Assembly: GCA_965531145.1 (NCBI GenBank)
Contig: CBESOE010000006.1
Span: 1-64,000 of the forward strand
Direction: 5' to 3'
DNA length: 64,000 bases
Source: JAQAZP01 sp965531145
GTDB lineage: Bacteria; Acidobacteriota; JAQAZP01
In this document: positions 8,935 to 16,872 of the stretch, one piece after another
How positions within the stretch are numbered: position 1 is the first letter of the stretch
Layout of the letters: every line of letters begins with the position of its first letter
Made by a program: the position numbers and the translations under genes
Notes under the pieces: model-generated
The model's input: the letters and a program-made list of their open reading frames with translations, nothing else
What the model was told of the DNA's origin: nothing
The model's database searches: none

Positions 8935-9876
8935 TCAGGCACTGAACCGCTTTCCCTGCCAGCTGTCCCGGGATTCCAGGGTGTGGTGGATGTCATTGAG
9001 GATGGAGGACTTGTGGTTTATCCAGGCCGGCGCCACCAGCAGCGCTTTCGGACAGTCGGCCTGCAGGCGGTGGATCACCATTTCCGGGGGGAGGATCTCC
9101 AGCAGGTCGCAGACCTGCTCAACGTATTGACGGGGGCCCATCAGCGGCACCCGACCCTGGTAGTAACGTCGTTCCAACTCGGTGTCCCGCACCACGTGGA
9201 GCAGGTGCAGCTTCACCCCCTCGACTCCCAGACGGCCCAGCAGGCGGGTGCTGTCCATCATTTCGTCCGGCCCCTCCCCCGGCAGCCCGAGGATCAGGTG
9301 CGCACAGACCTCGATTCCGGCCCCGTGGCAGCGAATGACCGCATCTTCGAAATCGGCGGTAGTGTGCCCGCGGTTGATCTCCCCCAGGGTGCGGTCACTG
9401 GCTGTCTGCAGCCCCAGTTCAAGCCACAGGGGGTGTCGCTTGTTGATCCGGGTCAGGCAGTCCAGCACCGGGTGGGGAAGACAGTCGGGCCGTGTCCCGA
9501 TGGCCAATCCCACCACACCGGGGCAGGAGAGTGCTTCCTCGTAAAGTGCCTGCAGGTGCTGGACCGGGGCGTGGGTGTTGCTGAACGACTGGAAATAGGC
9601 GATGAACCGCTCTGCTCCGCGGCGTCCCGATGCGATCCCGTCGGCGATCTGCTCCCGCACCGGCAGCCCTGCCCGGGCCGGGCTGAAACTGGCGTTGTCA
9701 CAGTAGATGCACCCGCCCGTTCCGACGCTACCGTCACGGTTGGGGCAGCTGAATCCGGCATCCACCGGAACCTTGAAGACCGGCCCGCCAAAGCGCTCAC
9801 GCAGGTGCGGTCCCAAGGCGCGGTAGCGGCGTCCACCGGGGAATGCCGGCTTGTCTGCTTTGGTGATTACTCTCAT
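8935..9876 (-). CDS. TIGR01212-type radical SAM protein (YhcC/YtqA family)
   Basis: A 313-residue single-domain protein. The cluster motif has the wide spacing typical of this family and of Elp3: SCPNRDGSVGTGGCIYC. Other family blocks are AYFQSFSNTHAP, GLAIGTRPDC, LELGLQTASD, GHTTADFEDAV and HLILGLPGE. These match the conserved YhcC/YtqA proteins, whose molecular role is still unsettled (a link to RNA modification or redox sensing has been proposed). The ATG at 9876 follows a region occupied by an inverted repeat element. It appears to be a single-gene unit. Family assignment is confident; function is not. Confidence 0.88.
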   Translation of the reverse strand: MRVITKADKPAFPGGRRYRALGPHLRERFGGPVFKVPVDAGFSCPNRDGSVGTGGCIYCDNASFSPARAGLPVREQIADGIASGRRGAERFIAYFQSFSNTHAPVQHLQALYEEALSCPGVVGLAIGTRPDCLPHPVLDCLTRINKRHPLWLELGLQTASDRTLGEINRGHTTADFEDAVIRCHGAGIEVCAHLILGLPGEGPDEMMDSTRLLGRLGVEGVKLHLLHVVRDTELERRYYQGRVPLMGPRQYVEQVCDLLEILPPEMVIHRLQADCPKALLVAPAWINHKSSILNDIHHTLESRDSWQGKRFSA

Positions 9877-9900
9877 GGCCTTGAACTGTCTGTCAGCAAG

Positions 9901-9998
9901 GCGGGTCCGCAGTCCCCGTCAGAGCGATCTGTCGAGAGGTTTTCGACAGGTCAACGTATACTCGAGACCGTGAGCGATGACGGGGACTGCAGACCCGC
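9901..9998. repeat. 98-bp inverted-repeat (REP/MITE-like) element
   Basis: The 21-base left arm at 9901-9921 (GCGGGTCCGCAGTCCCCGTC plus A) is matched by the reverse complement at 9978-9998 with one mismatch. The ~56-base centre contains its own small hairpin, CTGTCGAGAGGTTTTCGACAG. It fills the gap between the yhcC-like gene and rnhA and has no open frame. The design, terminal arms beginning or ending in GGGGAC-type sequence, resembles other elements in this window. Confidence 0.7.
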
Positions 9999-10096
9999 GG
10001 GTCACTCTGAATGACGGGTCACCCTGGTTAGCTTCCCGCAGCCCACCATATGGTATATTCTTCTGGCTTTTCAAGCACTTTGGGAAGGGGACTGAC

Positions 10097-10804
10097 ATGC
10101 CGGCCAAACCCGAGGCATTCACCCGCGGTGGACATCGCTGGAGGCGGATGCGGTTCAAGGGCAATAAGGTCTATGTCCAGGTGGATGATCAGGGTCGCCC
10201 TGAAGCGAAGGACGGCAAGGTCCGTATCTGCTATCGTCACGACGATGGCCGGGAATACTCGGCCTCGGCGGCCAGTATCCGCGAACTGGATGACGACACG
10301 CCGGTGGAACGGGCAGAACCCCGCGCCCGGTCCCGGCCGAAGGCCCGGATCTCGGAGGCCGGGCCGGATGTCGACCCGGCCCTGGAGGACCTGGAGGCCA
10401 TCGTCGCCTACACCGATGGTGCCTGCAGCGGCAACCCCGGTCCGGCGGGCATCGGCGTCCTGCTCCGCTACCAGGGACGTGAGCGGGAGATCTCCCGGGG
10501 TATCGGCCAGGCCACCAACAACATTGCCGAGCTGAAAGCGGTTCAGGCGGCGCTGGAGGCCATTCGCAACCGGGACCTGCCGGTGATCCTTTACACCGAC
10601 AGCGAATATGTCCGGGGCCTGCTGGTCCGGGGGTGGAAAGCGAAGAAGAATACCGAACTGGTGAACGAGATCAGGGCTCTGGCACGCCGCTTCAACCAGC
10701 TGACCATCCGCTGGGTGGAAGGACATGCCGGCAACGAAGACAATGAGCGGGTGGACCGGCTGGCCCGTCAGGGCCTGCGCAGAGGCACACCGGGAGGTCG
10801 CTGA
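10097..10804 (+). CDS. rnhA: Ribonuclease HI with N-terminal extension
   Basis: Cleaves the RNA strand of RNA-DNA hybrids. The 235-residue protein starts at ATG 10097 (GGAAGGGG upstream); an in-frame start 40 codons earlier runs through the repeat-bearing gap and is rejected. The RNase H domain occupies ~100-225 and has the catalytic set: Asp in VAYTDGACSGNPGPAG, Glu in NNIAELKAVQAAL, Asp in LYTDSEYV and Asp in NERVDRLA, plus the WVEGHAG loop. The first ~95 residues are basic (HRWRRMRFKGNKVYV) with a short beta-like segment and are not the usual hybrid-binding domain. They may form a nucleic-acid-binding extension. The next gene starts directly after the stop codon. Confidence 0.9.
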   Translation: MPAKPEAFTRGGHRWRRMRFKGNKVYVQVDDQGRPEAKDGKVRICYRHDDGREYSASAASIRELDDDTPVERAEPRARSRPKARISEAGPDVDPALEDLEAIVAYTDGACSGNPGPAGIGVLLRYQGREREISRGIGQATNNIAELKAVQAALEAIRNRDLPVILYTDSEYVRGLLVRGWKAKKNTELVNEIRALARRFNQLTIRWVEGHAGNEDNERVDRLARQGLRRGTPGGR

Positions 10805-11821
10805 GTGGAGATGCAGCCTGCAGCAACGGGTCCGGCCTTTCTTCGCCTGGCCGGCAGGTTGGAAGTGGAGCGGCGCCTGGAGGCGGCCCGTGCCATGTCC
10901 CGGAACTGTGTACTCTGCCCACGGCGCTGCGAGGTGGACCGCGCCGCCGGTTCGCGAGGGTTTTGCAATGTCGGCCCGCTGGCGGTGGTGGCCCGCTGCC
11001 TGCCCCATTTCGGGGAAGAACCGCCGATCAGCGGCACCTCCGGAGCAGGGACCATCTTTCTTGAAGGGTGTACCCTGCGCTGCAGCTATTGTCAGAACCA
11101 CCAGATCAGCCGGGGCGGTGGCGGTCCCGGTCTGGAGCCGGAACAACTGGTGGAATTGATGCTCGGCATGCAGGCCGAGGGGTGCCACAATATCGAGTGG
11201 GTGTCGCCCACCCAGTCGGTGCCCGCGCTGGTGGAGGCCCTGCTGCTGGCGGCCGGCCGGGGGCTCCACCTGCCGGTGGTCTACAATACCGGTGGCTATG
11301 ACTCACCGGAGACGCTGGCTCTCCTCGATGGCCTGGTGGACGTGTATCTGCCGGATATGAAGTATTCCAACCCGGAGACGGCTCTGCGGCTTTCCGGCCG
11401 CAGCGACTATGTGGAGGCCAACCGCCGGGCCGTGGCCGAGATGTTTCACCAGGCAGGTCCGCCCCGGCTGGACCAGCAGGGCTTGATCCGGGGGGGGACC
11501 ATTGTTCGCCACCTGGTGCTGCCCGGTCTGCTGGATGAAACATACGAAGTGCTGGCCTGGCTGGCCGAGGAGGTTTCACCCGAGGTGGGATTAAGTATTA
11601 TGTCCCAGTATGTTCCGCTCGGTGACGCGCGCGGACCTGGAAGAAGATTGACCCCCGATGAATTTCGAACGTGTCTGCAGTGGGTGGAACGTCTCGGCTT
11701 CGAAACGGTTTGGGCCCAGTCGATGCCCGACCCGGGCGAGACGGACCGCTACCTGCCTGATTTCAGCCGGGAGGAACCGTTCGGGTTCTTTTCCGCGGCG
11801 GCATCACAAGGGAGAGAATGA
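10805..11821 (+). CDS. PflX-like radical SAM protein (pyruvate formate-lyase activase homologue)
   Basis: A 338-residue protein. The radical SAM cluster motif is EGCTLRCSYCQN (C-x3-C-x2-C). Upstream there is an extra cysteine set, NCVLCPRRCEVDR and FCNVG, typical of the COG1313/PflX group. Further blocks are IEWVSPTQ, VYNTGGYDS and VDVYLPDMKYSN. Members activate unidentified partners, presumably glycyl radical enzymes; none is visible here. GTG 10805 follows the rnhA stop directly with GGAGGT five bases upstream; the ATG at 10811 is equally possible. The VWFA protein begins five bases after the stop, so rnhA, this gene and the VWFA gene probably form a transcription unit. Confidence 0.82.
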   Translation: MEMQPAATGPAFLRLAGRLEVERRLEAARAMSRNCVLCPRRCEVDRAAGSRGFCNVGPLAVVARCLPHFGEEPPISGTSGAGTIFLEGCTLRCSYCQNHQISRGGGGPGLEPEQLVELMLGMQAEGCHNIEWVSPTQSVPALVEALLLAAGRGLHLPVVYNTGGYDSPETLALLDGLVDVYLPDMKYSNPETALRLSGRSDYVEANRRAVAEMFHQAGPPRLDQQGLIRGGTIVRHLVLPGLLDETYEVLAWLAEEVSPEVGLSIMSQYVPLGDARGPGRRLTPDEFRTCLQWVERLGFETVWAQSMPDPGETDRYLPDFSREEPFGFFSAAASQGRE

Positions 11822-11825
11822 AGGG

Positions 11826-13052
11826 ATGAATCAAGCTGAGGCGAGGACAGGAATTTGTCGGGACGGGCATGGCCGGAATCGGGTGCTGTTTGCCATCTGC
11901 CTGATCATTGGTGCCCTCTGCGCCGTCGCCGTGACGGCCCAGGATACCCCCTTTACATCGCAGAATCCCTTCGAGACATCGGGGGAGCGCCCGATCAAGC
12001 TCTTTGGCGCCGGCGGGGCACCGGTCCCGTTTCCCCCGGCGGACGGCGACACCGTGCTCTGGAGTGCCGTGGCGGAGAAACGGGCGACACCGGTTGACAG
12101 TCTCGATGCCGGTGATTTCACCTTCGAGGTGGATGGGAAGAAGAGGGAGATCGCCTGGTTCACTCGGCGTCCGGCAGGAGAGACGGCCGCCGAAGATGGC
12201 GAGTTCAACGCTCCGGGCTGGTATGTGGCACTGTTCGACCTGACCATCGCCGATCCATTGATGATGAAGGATGCTGCGTCAAAACTGGTCGAAGCCATCG
12301 GGGAACGCCTGGACCAGGACGAACAGGTGGCGGTTGTCTTTTTCGATGGTCGGGTCGAGGTGGTCGCTCCCTTCACCCGTGACCTGGCCGTGATCCGTGC
12401 GGCATTGGAAAAGCTCCCCGATCACTCGGTTTACAGTACGCACGATTTTTTCGGCAGGAGGGTCAAGGTTTCCGGCCGGGGGGAGACCAAGATCATCTCC
12501 ACACTGGACCAGTCGGATGACACGGCCCAGCACAATTTTGCTGCCTATCGCTTCTTCACCGAAATTCGTCGTGTGGCCCTGGAACTGGAGAATGTGCCGG
12601 GACGGAAGCAAGTGATGCTTTTCTCCGGCGGGTTCAACCGCAAGTGGCTGGCCAAGGAGGATGTGGCCTACCTGAGGATGGTGGACGCCATGTGCCGGGC
12701 AACCACCGTGATCTACACCTACAACGCGGTGGACGAGGACTACCTCGACCGAATCTACGAGGAGGAGGGCATCCGCCGCAAGCGATTGGAGAAGGCCGGT
12801 GTCACCGAATTGAAATATGCCGACAAGTTTCTCACCGAGTTGGCTGAATCAACCGGCGGGCTCTCCTGGGCCGCGAAAGAGGAGGATGGGACGTCGGACA
12901 TTGTCCAGGCCCTGTTCCGTGATGGACGGCACCACTACCTGCTCGGTTTTCCTCGGGGGAAGGGGACGCGCACCGGCGTCTTTCTGCCCTGCGAAGTGAG
13001 AGTTGGCGGTGAGGCGGACATTCGCGCCCCGCTCGGATTTTACGACAACTGA
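11826..13052 (+). CDS. Secreted VWFA-related domain protein (Acidobacteria-type)
   Basis: A 408-residue protein starting at ATG 11826 (AAGGG upstream). Residues ~22-40 form a signal sequence (LFAICLIIGALCAVAV). The mature part has a beta domain (LDAGDFTFEVDGKKREIAWF) and a von Willebrand A-like domain (WYVALFDLTIADP, VAVVFFDG, KQVMLFSGGFN). It ends in a beta-rich tail, GRHHYLLGFPRG, typical of VWFA-related proteins abundant in Acidobacteriota. The strict DxSxS metal site is replaced by D-L-T-I-A, so classical MIDAS binding is doubtful. The role is probably extracytoplasmic protein-protein contact. A paralogous architecture appears at the right edge of the window. Confidence 0.75.
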   Translation: MNQAEARTGICRDGHGRNRVLFAICLIIGALCAVAVTAQDTPFTSQNPFETSGERPIKLFGAGGAPVPFPPADGDTVLWSAVAEKRATPVDSLDAGDFTFEVDGKKREIAWFTRRPAGETAAEDGEFNAPGWYVALFDLTIADPLMMKDAASKLVEAIGERLDQDEQVAVVFFDGRVEVVAPFTRDLAVIRAALEKLPDHSVYSTHDFFGRRVKVSGRGETKIISTLDQSDDTAQHNFAAYRFFTEIRRVALELENVPGRKQVMLFSGGFNRKWLAKEDVAYLRMVDAMCRATTVIYTYNAVDEDYLDRIYEEEGIRRKRLEKAGVTELKYADKFLTELAESTGGLSWAAKEEDGTSDIVQALFRDGRHHYLLGFPRGKGTRTGVFLPCEVRVGGEADIRAPLGFYDN

Positions 13053-13071
13053 CATTCCGACGGATTTTCCC

Positions 13072-15234
13072 ATGGCTCCCCATCGTCGACACACCCTGCT
13101 CTCCATCATTGCCGTCGTCCTGATGGCGATCTGTCTGGGGACGGCGACCCGTGTTCTCTCCCCGGCCAACGCCCACCACTCTCCGGTGGTCGCAGGGAAG
13201 GCGGATGACCTGGTGATCGATTTCACCGGCCGGTCGGTTTCGGCAGCGGTTCCCTGGCACGTGGCTGGAACAACGGACCGTGTGCAGCACACGGCCCGGG
13301 GGCTGTTGATCGTGGCTCACACCGCCGATGACCCACCGCGACTGGTCCTCGAACTGGATGCTCCGGAGGAGAGCTTTGGCGCCCTGGAAGTGACCATGTC
13401 GTTGAACAAGGGGGCCAGCGGAAAAATCTGGGGCAGCCGCTATGCCGGTGAGCGTCCCCCGGAAGACCACTGCCGGACATTCCCGCTTGAACCGGGCATG
13501 GGCGTTCGGACCTACCGGGTGGATCTCGGTGCAGGGGAGAGTCGGGGCGCGCCCCTCCACTCGCTGAATATTCAACTCACCGACGCCCCGGTACGGGCGG
13601 TGGTGCGGCGGATCCGTCTGCTACGAACGGCCGGTTGGCAGAGTTACGCGGCCGGCAGTTCGGGTCTGGAGAGCACGGTGGTGATGGGCGGTATCGGGGT
13701 TTCCGCGGTTCCGGCCCCGGAAACCGGCGAACTGACCCGGGAAGCGATCCTGCCCGTGTACCAGCCGCGCCTGCACCTGGCAACAGGTATCCACCCAATG
13801 CAGAAGCTGCTGGGCAGACCGGAGATCGGGTTCCGGGTCCGACTGGTACCGTTGGACGGGTCAGGGGCTGGAGAAGGGCAGGGGGAGGTGGTGTTCCAGC
13901 GGCTGGTGGATGCCTCCGACCCGGAACAGCGGCGATGGTTTTTTGACGAGGTCGACCTGTCCTCGTGGGCCGGCCGCCCGGTGCGATTCGACCTGGAAAC
14001 TCTGAGCTGGCGCCGGGAGAGCGACGGGCCCGAGCAGCTGCTTCCCGGACGGCCGTCGTGGGCCCTGCCGCTCTGGGGACCGGTGATGATTTCCGGCGAA
14101 GATGGGGACACCACACCGCCGCCGGCCGGGATGGTACTGGTGTTGCTCGACGAGGTGGGACAGGACGAACTTGGTTGCTATGGGGACGGCAGCGGATTTC
14201 CCGCGGTGAGCCGCTGCTTTGGCGGTGCCGCCAGCGTGCGGGACGCCTACCTGGTGGAGTTTAGCCGGGACCGTTTTTTCCATTCCCTTTTCCGTGCTGA
14301 CTATGTGGCAGCGGAAATCGATTCCGGGGCGGTCGCCGCCGGGCAGAGCCTGGTGGCACAACTGCGCAGCAGGGGCTTCCGGACGGCGGCTTTTTACAGC
14401 GGTGGTTCCGCTGAATCACTGCTCCGCGACAGAGGGCTGCAGGGGGGATTCGAAGTGGTTGGGCGCAGCGAATTCGAACTGGGCCTGCCGTCCACCATCG
14501 GATCGGAGTGGGAGGCATCGAATCCGCTGTTCGCTCTTCCCGGTCCACTCAGCTGGCTGGGGAAACTGGGCAGCGAACCCTGGTTCATGGTGGTGCACCT
14601 CGACGCCGGCAGGTCAAAAAAGTCCGTTCGTTCGGATCGGTTGGCCGCCATCGACCGCGCAATCGGACGGCTGGCCGCTCGTCTCGACGAGGACGGCCGC
14701 CTCGATAACACCATCATCTGCCTGGCCGGCCTGCACGGACCGGTGCGGGAGGCGCGGGTCGACCGGGGCTGCCGGCTCTGGGATGAATCGGCGTTGATTC
14801 CGATGCTGGTCAGGGTGCCGGGTGGTTTACCCCGGACAATTGACCGGGGCCGGATCTTCCGGTCCATCGACATCCTGCCCACGCTCTGCGATCTGGCCGG
14901 GATGGACATGACCACCGGTGACCGGGACGGTCTTTCTCTCGCCCCCTGGTTGCGGGGAGAGGAGGCCGGGGCGTGGCCGGTGGAAGAGGTCTTCATTTCC
15001 CAGCGGCGGGAGGGCCGTCGCTATCTCGGGATGCGGCGCGGGCCGATCAAACTGATCTGGCGGGTGGAGCCGCGGGCCCAGGCGGCCTGTTACAACCTGG
15101 ATGCCGATCCCATGGAGCGGTCTGATATCTCACCGTTCGGCCCATTCAATCGACCGCTGCACGATGCCGATCCGCTGGGGTCGAATCGCTATACCGAACT
15201 GGTCCGCAGATTGGAAACGCACTTTCGACCCTGA
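13072..15234 (+). CDS. Large secreted protein with degenerate sulfatase/phosphoglycerate mutase-fold domain
   Basis: A 720-residue protein from ATG 13072, with an N-terminal membrane/signal segment (LLSIIAVVLMAICLGTA). Residues ~30-330 are beta-rich with no recognised motif. From ~350 the sequence resembles sulfatases: MVLVLLDEVGQDELGCYG at the metal-binding N-terminus, LRSRGFRTAAFYSGG, a VVHLDAG segment, and the late block DILPTLCDLAGM with a YNLDADPMER tail. The usual C/S-x-P-S-R nucleophile segment is missing; its place reads YLVEFSRDRFFHSLF. Sulfate-ester hydrolysis is therefore unlikely, and a binding or phosphotransferase-like role is open. The gene follows the VWFA gene by 19 bases and is probably co-transcribed. 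Confidence 0.65.
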   Translation: MAPHRRHTLLSIIAVVLMAICLGTATRVLSPANAHHSPVVAGKADDLVIDFTGRSVSAAVPWHVAGTTDRVQHTARGLLIVAHTADDPPRLVLELDAPEESFGALEVTMSLNKGASGKIWGSRYAGERPPEDHCRTFPLEPGMGVRTYRVDLGAGESRGAPLHSLNIQLTDAPVRAVVRRIRLLRTAGWQSYAAGSSGLESTVVMGGIGVSAVPAPETGELTREAILPVYQPRLHLATGIHPMQKLLGRPEIGFRVRLVPLDGSGAGEGQGEVVFQRLVDASDPEQRRWFFDEVDLSSWAGRPVRFDLETLSWRRESDGPEQLLPGRPSWALPLWGPVMISGEDGDTTPPPAGMVLVLLDEVGQDELGCYGDGSGFPAVSRCFGGAASVRDAYLVEFSRDRFFHSLFRADYVAAEIDSGAVAAGQSLVAQLRSRGFRTAAFYSGGSAESLLRDRGLQGGFEVVGRSEFELGLPSTIGSEWEASNPLFALPGPLSWLGKLGSEPWFMVVHLDAGRSKKSVRSDRLAAIDRAIGRLAARLDEDGRLDNTIICLAGLHGPVREARVDRGCRLWDESALIPMLVRVPGGLPRTIDRGRIFRSIDILPTLCDLAGMDMTTGDRDGLSLAPWLRGEEAGAWPVEEVFISQRREGRRYLGMRRGPIKLIWRVEPRAQAACYNLDADPMERSDISPFGPFNRPLHDADPLGSNRYTELVRRLETHFRP

Positions 15235-15270
15235 CCCTCCAGTTGATGACAGCATTCATCAGGCTGCGTC

Positions 15271-16356
15271 ATGAACGAAGCTGAAAACAGATCGAACAGC
15301 AGACGGAACCGGCTGGCTGTGAACCGGGAGAAGGTCCGCGGTGATCTGGTTCGCCTGTTGGGAGAGAACCGCGCAGACCAGGTTCTGGAGAACCGGAACC
15401 TTCCCCCCGGTGATGCCCCGGAGCTGCTCGGCGATCGCCGGCTTTCGGGCGAAACGATCCGCTTCCTGTTCAGCCTGCCGGGCTGGAACACCGACTATCC
15501 GGTGAAGGCGGCCATGTCGCTGCACCCGCGCTGTCCCTTGTCCCTGCTGCGGGTTCTGGTCAACTCGCTACGCCTGGCCGACCTGGTCCAGGTGATGACC
15601 AGCAGAGACATTCCCCGTGCCGGGGCCCGGATGGCTGCCGACCTCTTTGGCAAGCGGCTTCCCGAAACCGCCCTGGGCCGCAAGATCCAGCTCTCGCGGA
15701 CCGCCGGCCGGGTGGTGCACGAGCAGCTGTTGCGGGACACCGATCCCCGGGTGCTGGAGTTCCTGCTGGAGGGGGCACTGCTCACCGAAGGAGACCTGGT
15801 GAAACTGCTCCGGGATCCCAAAACCACTCCGGAGAAAGTCCGGTTGGTGGCCTGCTCGCCGCGGTGGAGATCCCGCTACCAGCTGCGCCTGGAACTGGCC
15901 CGGCACAGGTTCACCGGGGAGGAGGAGCGGAGCGGGGCCGCCTCTGGTTTACTCATTCAAGATCTGCAAGCTTTGCTGGATGACCAAAACCTCCCCCCGG
16001 ACACCCAGCGGTTGCTGTATAATGCTCTGCGAAACCGGATTGAGGCCCAGTCCGACGAGGAGCAGACAGCGCTGGCCCGCAGCAGGCCGGGACGGCACGC
16101 GGTGAATCTGCTGCTGACCGGTCACCGGGAGGCGGTGATCCTCGAACTGGTGCGGCGGGGCGGTCTGGAGCCGGCCCAGTACCTGGCGTTGGCCAACGAC
16201 ACGAAGTGTCCGGCTGCTGTTCTGGAAACACTGGCCCGGTTGAAGGATATTCCTGGCGGTGGGGAAGCGGTTCGAGAGGCGTTGCGGGGCAATCCGGCGC
16301 TCCCCCGGCAGGCAAGGGCGCGGGTTGATTCCGCTGATGTTCAAGAGGATTCCTGA
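15271..16356 (+). CDS. Alpha-helical repeat protein of unknown function
   Basis: A 361-residue protein with no signal peptide or membrane segment. It is rich in Leu, Arg and Ala and is built of repeated short helical units with recurring patterns such as LLGENRADQVLENRNLPP, LLRDTDPRVLEFLLEGALL, LLRDPKTTPEKVRLVAC and LANDTKCPAAVLETLARL. This looks like a HEAT or leucine-rich-repeat-variant scaffold. It lies just upstream of a PilZ gene in the same direction (77-base gap), so a signalling or assembly role near c-di-GMP control is possible but unproven. Confidence 0.6.
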   Translation: MNEAENRSNSRRNRLAVNREKVRGDLVRLLGENRADQVLENRNLPPGDAPELLGDRRLSGETIRFLFSLPGWNTDYPVKAAMSLHPRCPLSLLRVLVNSLRLADLVQVMTSRDIPRAGARMAADLFGKRLPETALGRKIQLSRTAGRVVHEQLLRDTDPRVLEFLLEGALLTEGDLVKLLRDPKTTPEKVRLVACSPRWRSRYQLRLELARHRFTGEEERSGAASGLLIQDLQALLDDQNLPPDTQRLLYNALRNRIEAQSDEEQTALARSRPGRHAVNLLLTGHREAVILELVRRGGLEPAQYLALANDTKCPAAVLETLARLKDIPGGGEAVREALRGNPALPRQARARVDSADVQEDS

Positions 16357-16432
16357 TAATTCCGATAGGCATGCAGAGCGAACATTACGAACAGCAGGGG
16401 CCGCTACACCGATCAATGGAGGGTGATCATCG

Positions 16433-16819
16433 ATGAGTGGGAACGATATCAATCCAGCCGAACGCCGCAAGCACCCCCGGGTGGAGATGTTGCACAGCGT
16501 GGGCGGAGAGGTCCAGGCCGTGGTCGCCTCCTCGATCATCAACCTCAGTGTAAGCGGTACGCTGGTGGAACTGCCCTGCCGTTTGAACCCCGGCGGCCTG
16601 TACGAAATTAATATGAGCTTTGCCGACCATTTGATCAGCACGGTGGCCCAGGTGGTGCGCAGTTATGTGCACTCGGTGGGGCATAGCGAAGGCGGGACGT
16701 CCACATTGCTCTACCGGGCCGGTCTGCTCTTTCACAAACTCGACGACGCTGACCGGGTCTTTCTCGAGAAGTTCGTTGAAGAGAACCTGCCGGAAGACGA
16801 AAGATTCGAGATTCCCTGA
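16433..16819 (+). CDS. PilZ domain protein (putative c-di-GMP receptor)
   Basis: A 128-residue single-domain protein. The PilZ signature is present: the Arg-rich ERRKHPRVEM (R-x3-R type) near residue 8, and IINLSVSGTLVE (N-x-S-x2-G) about 25 residues later. Beta strands follow to a C-terminal helix (DRVFLEKFVEENL). Such stand-alone PilZ proteins bind cyclic di-GMP and act on motility, secretion or polysaccharide machines. No diguanylate cyclase or EAL gene is in the window. The ATG at 16433 overlaps an alternative reading frame, but codon pattern and motif position fix the frame. Confidence 0.85.
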   Translation: MSGNDINPAERRKHPRVEMLHSVGGEVQAVVASSIINLSVSGTLVELPCRLNPGGLYEINMSFADHLISTVAQVVRSYVHSVGHSEGGTSTLLYRAGLLFHKLDDADRVFLEKFVEENLPEDERFEIP

Positions 16820-16872
16820 TCCGCCTGCACAGCCCTCTTTGTTTTCCCCCTCCCGGACGCTAGGATAGTCCC

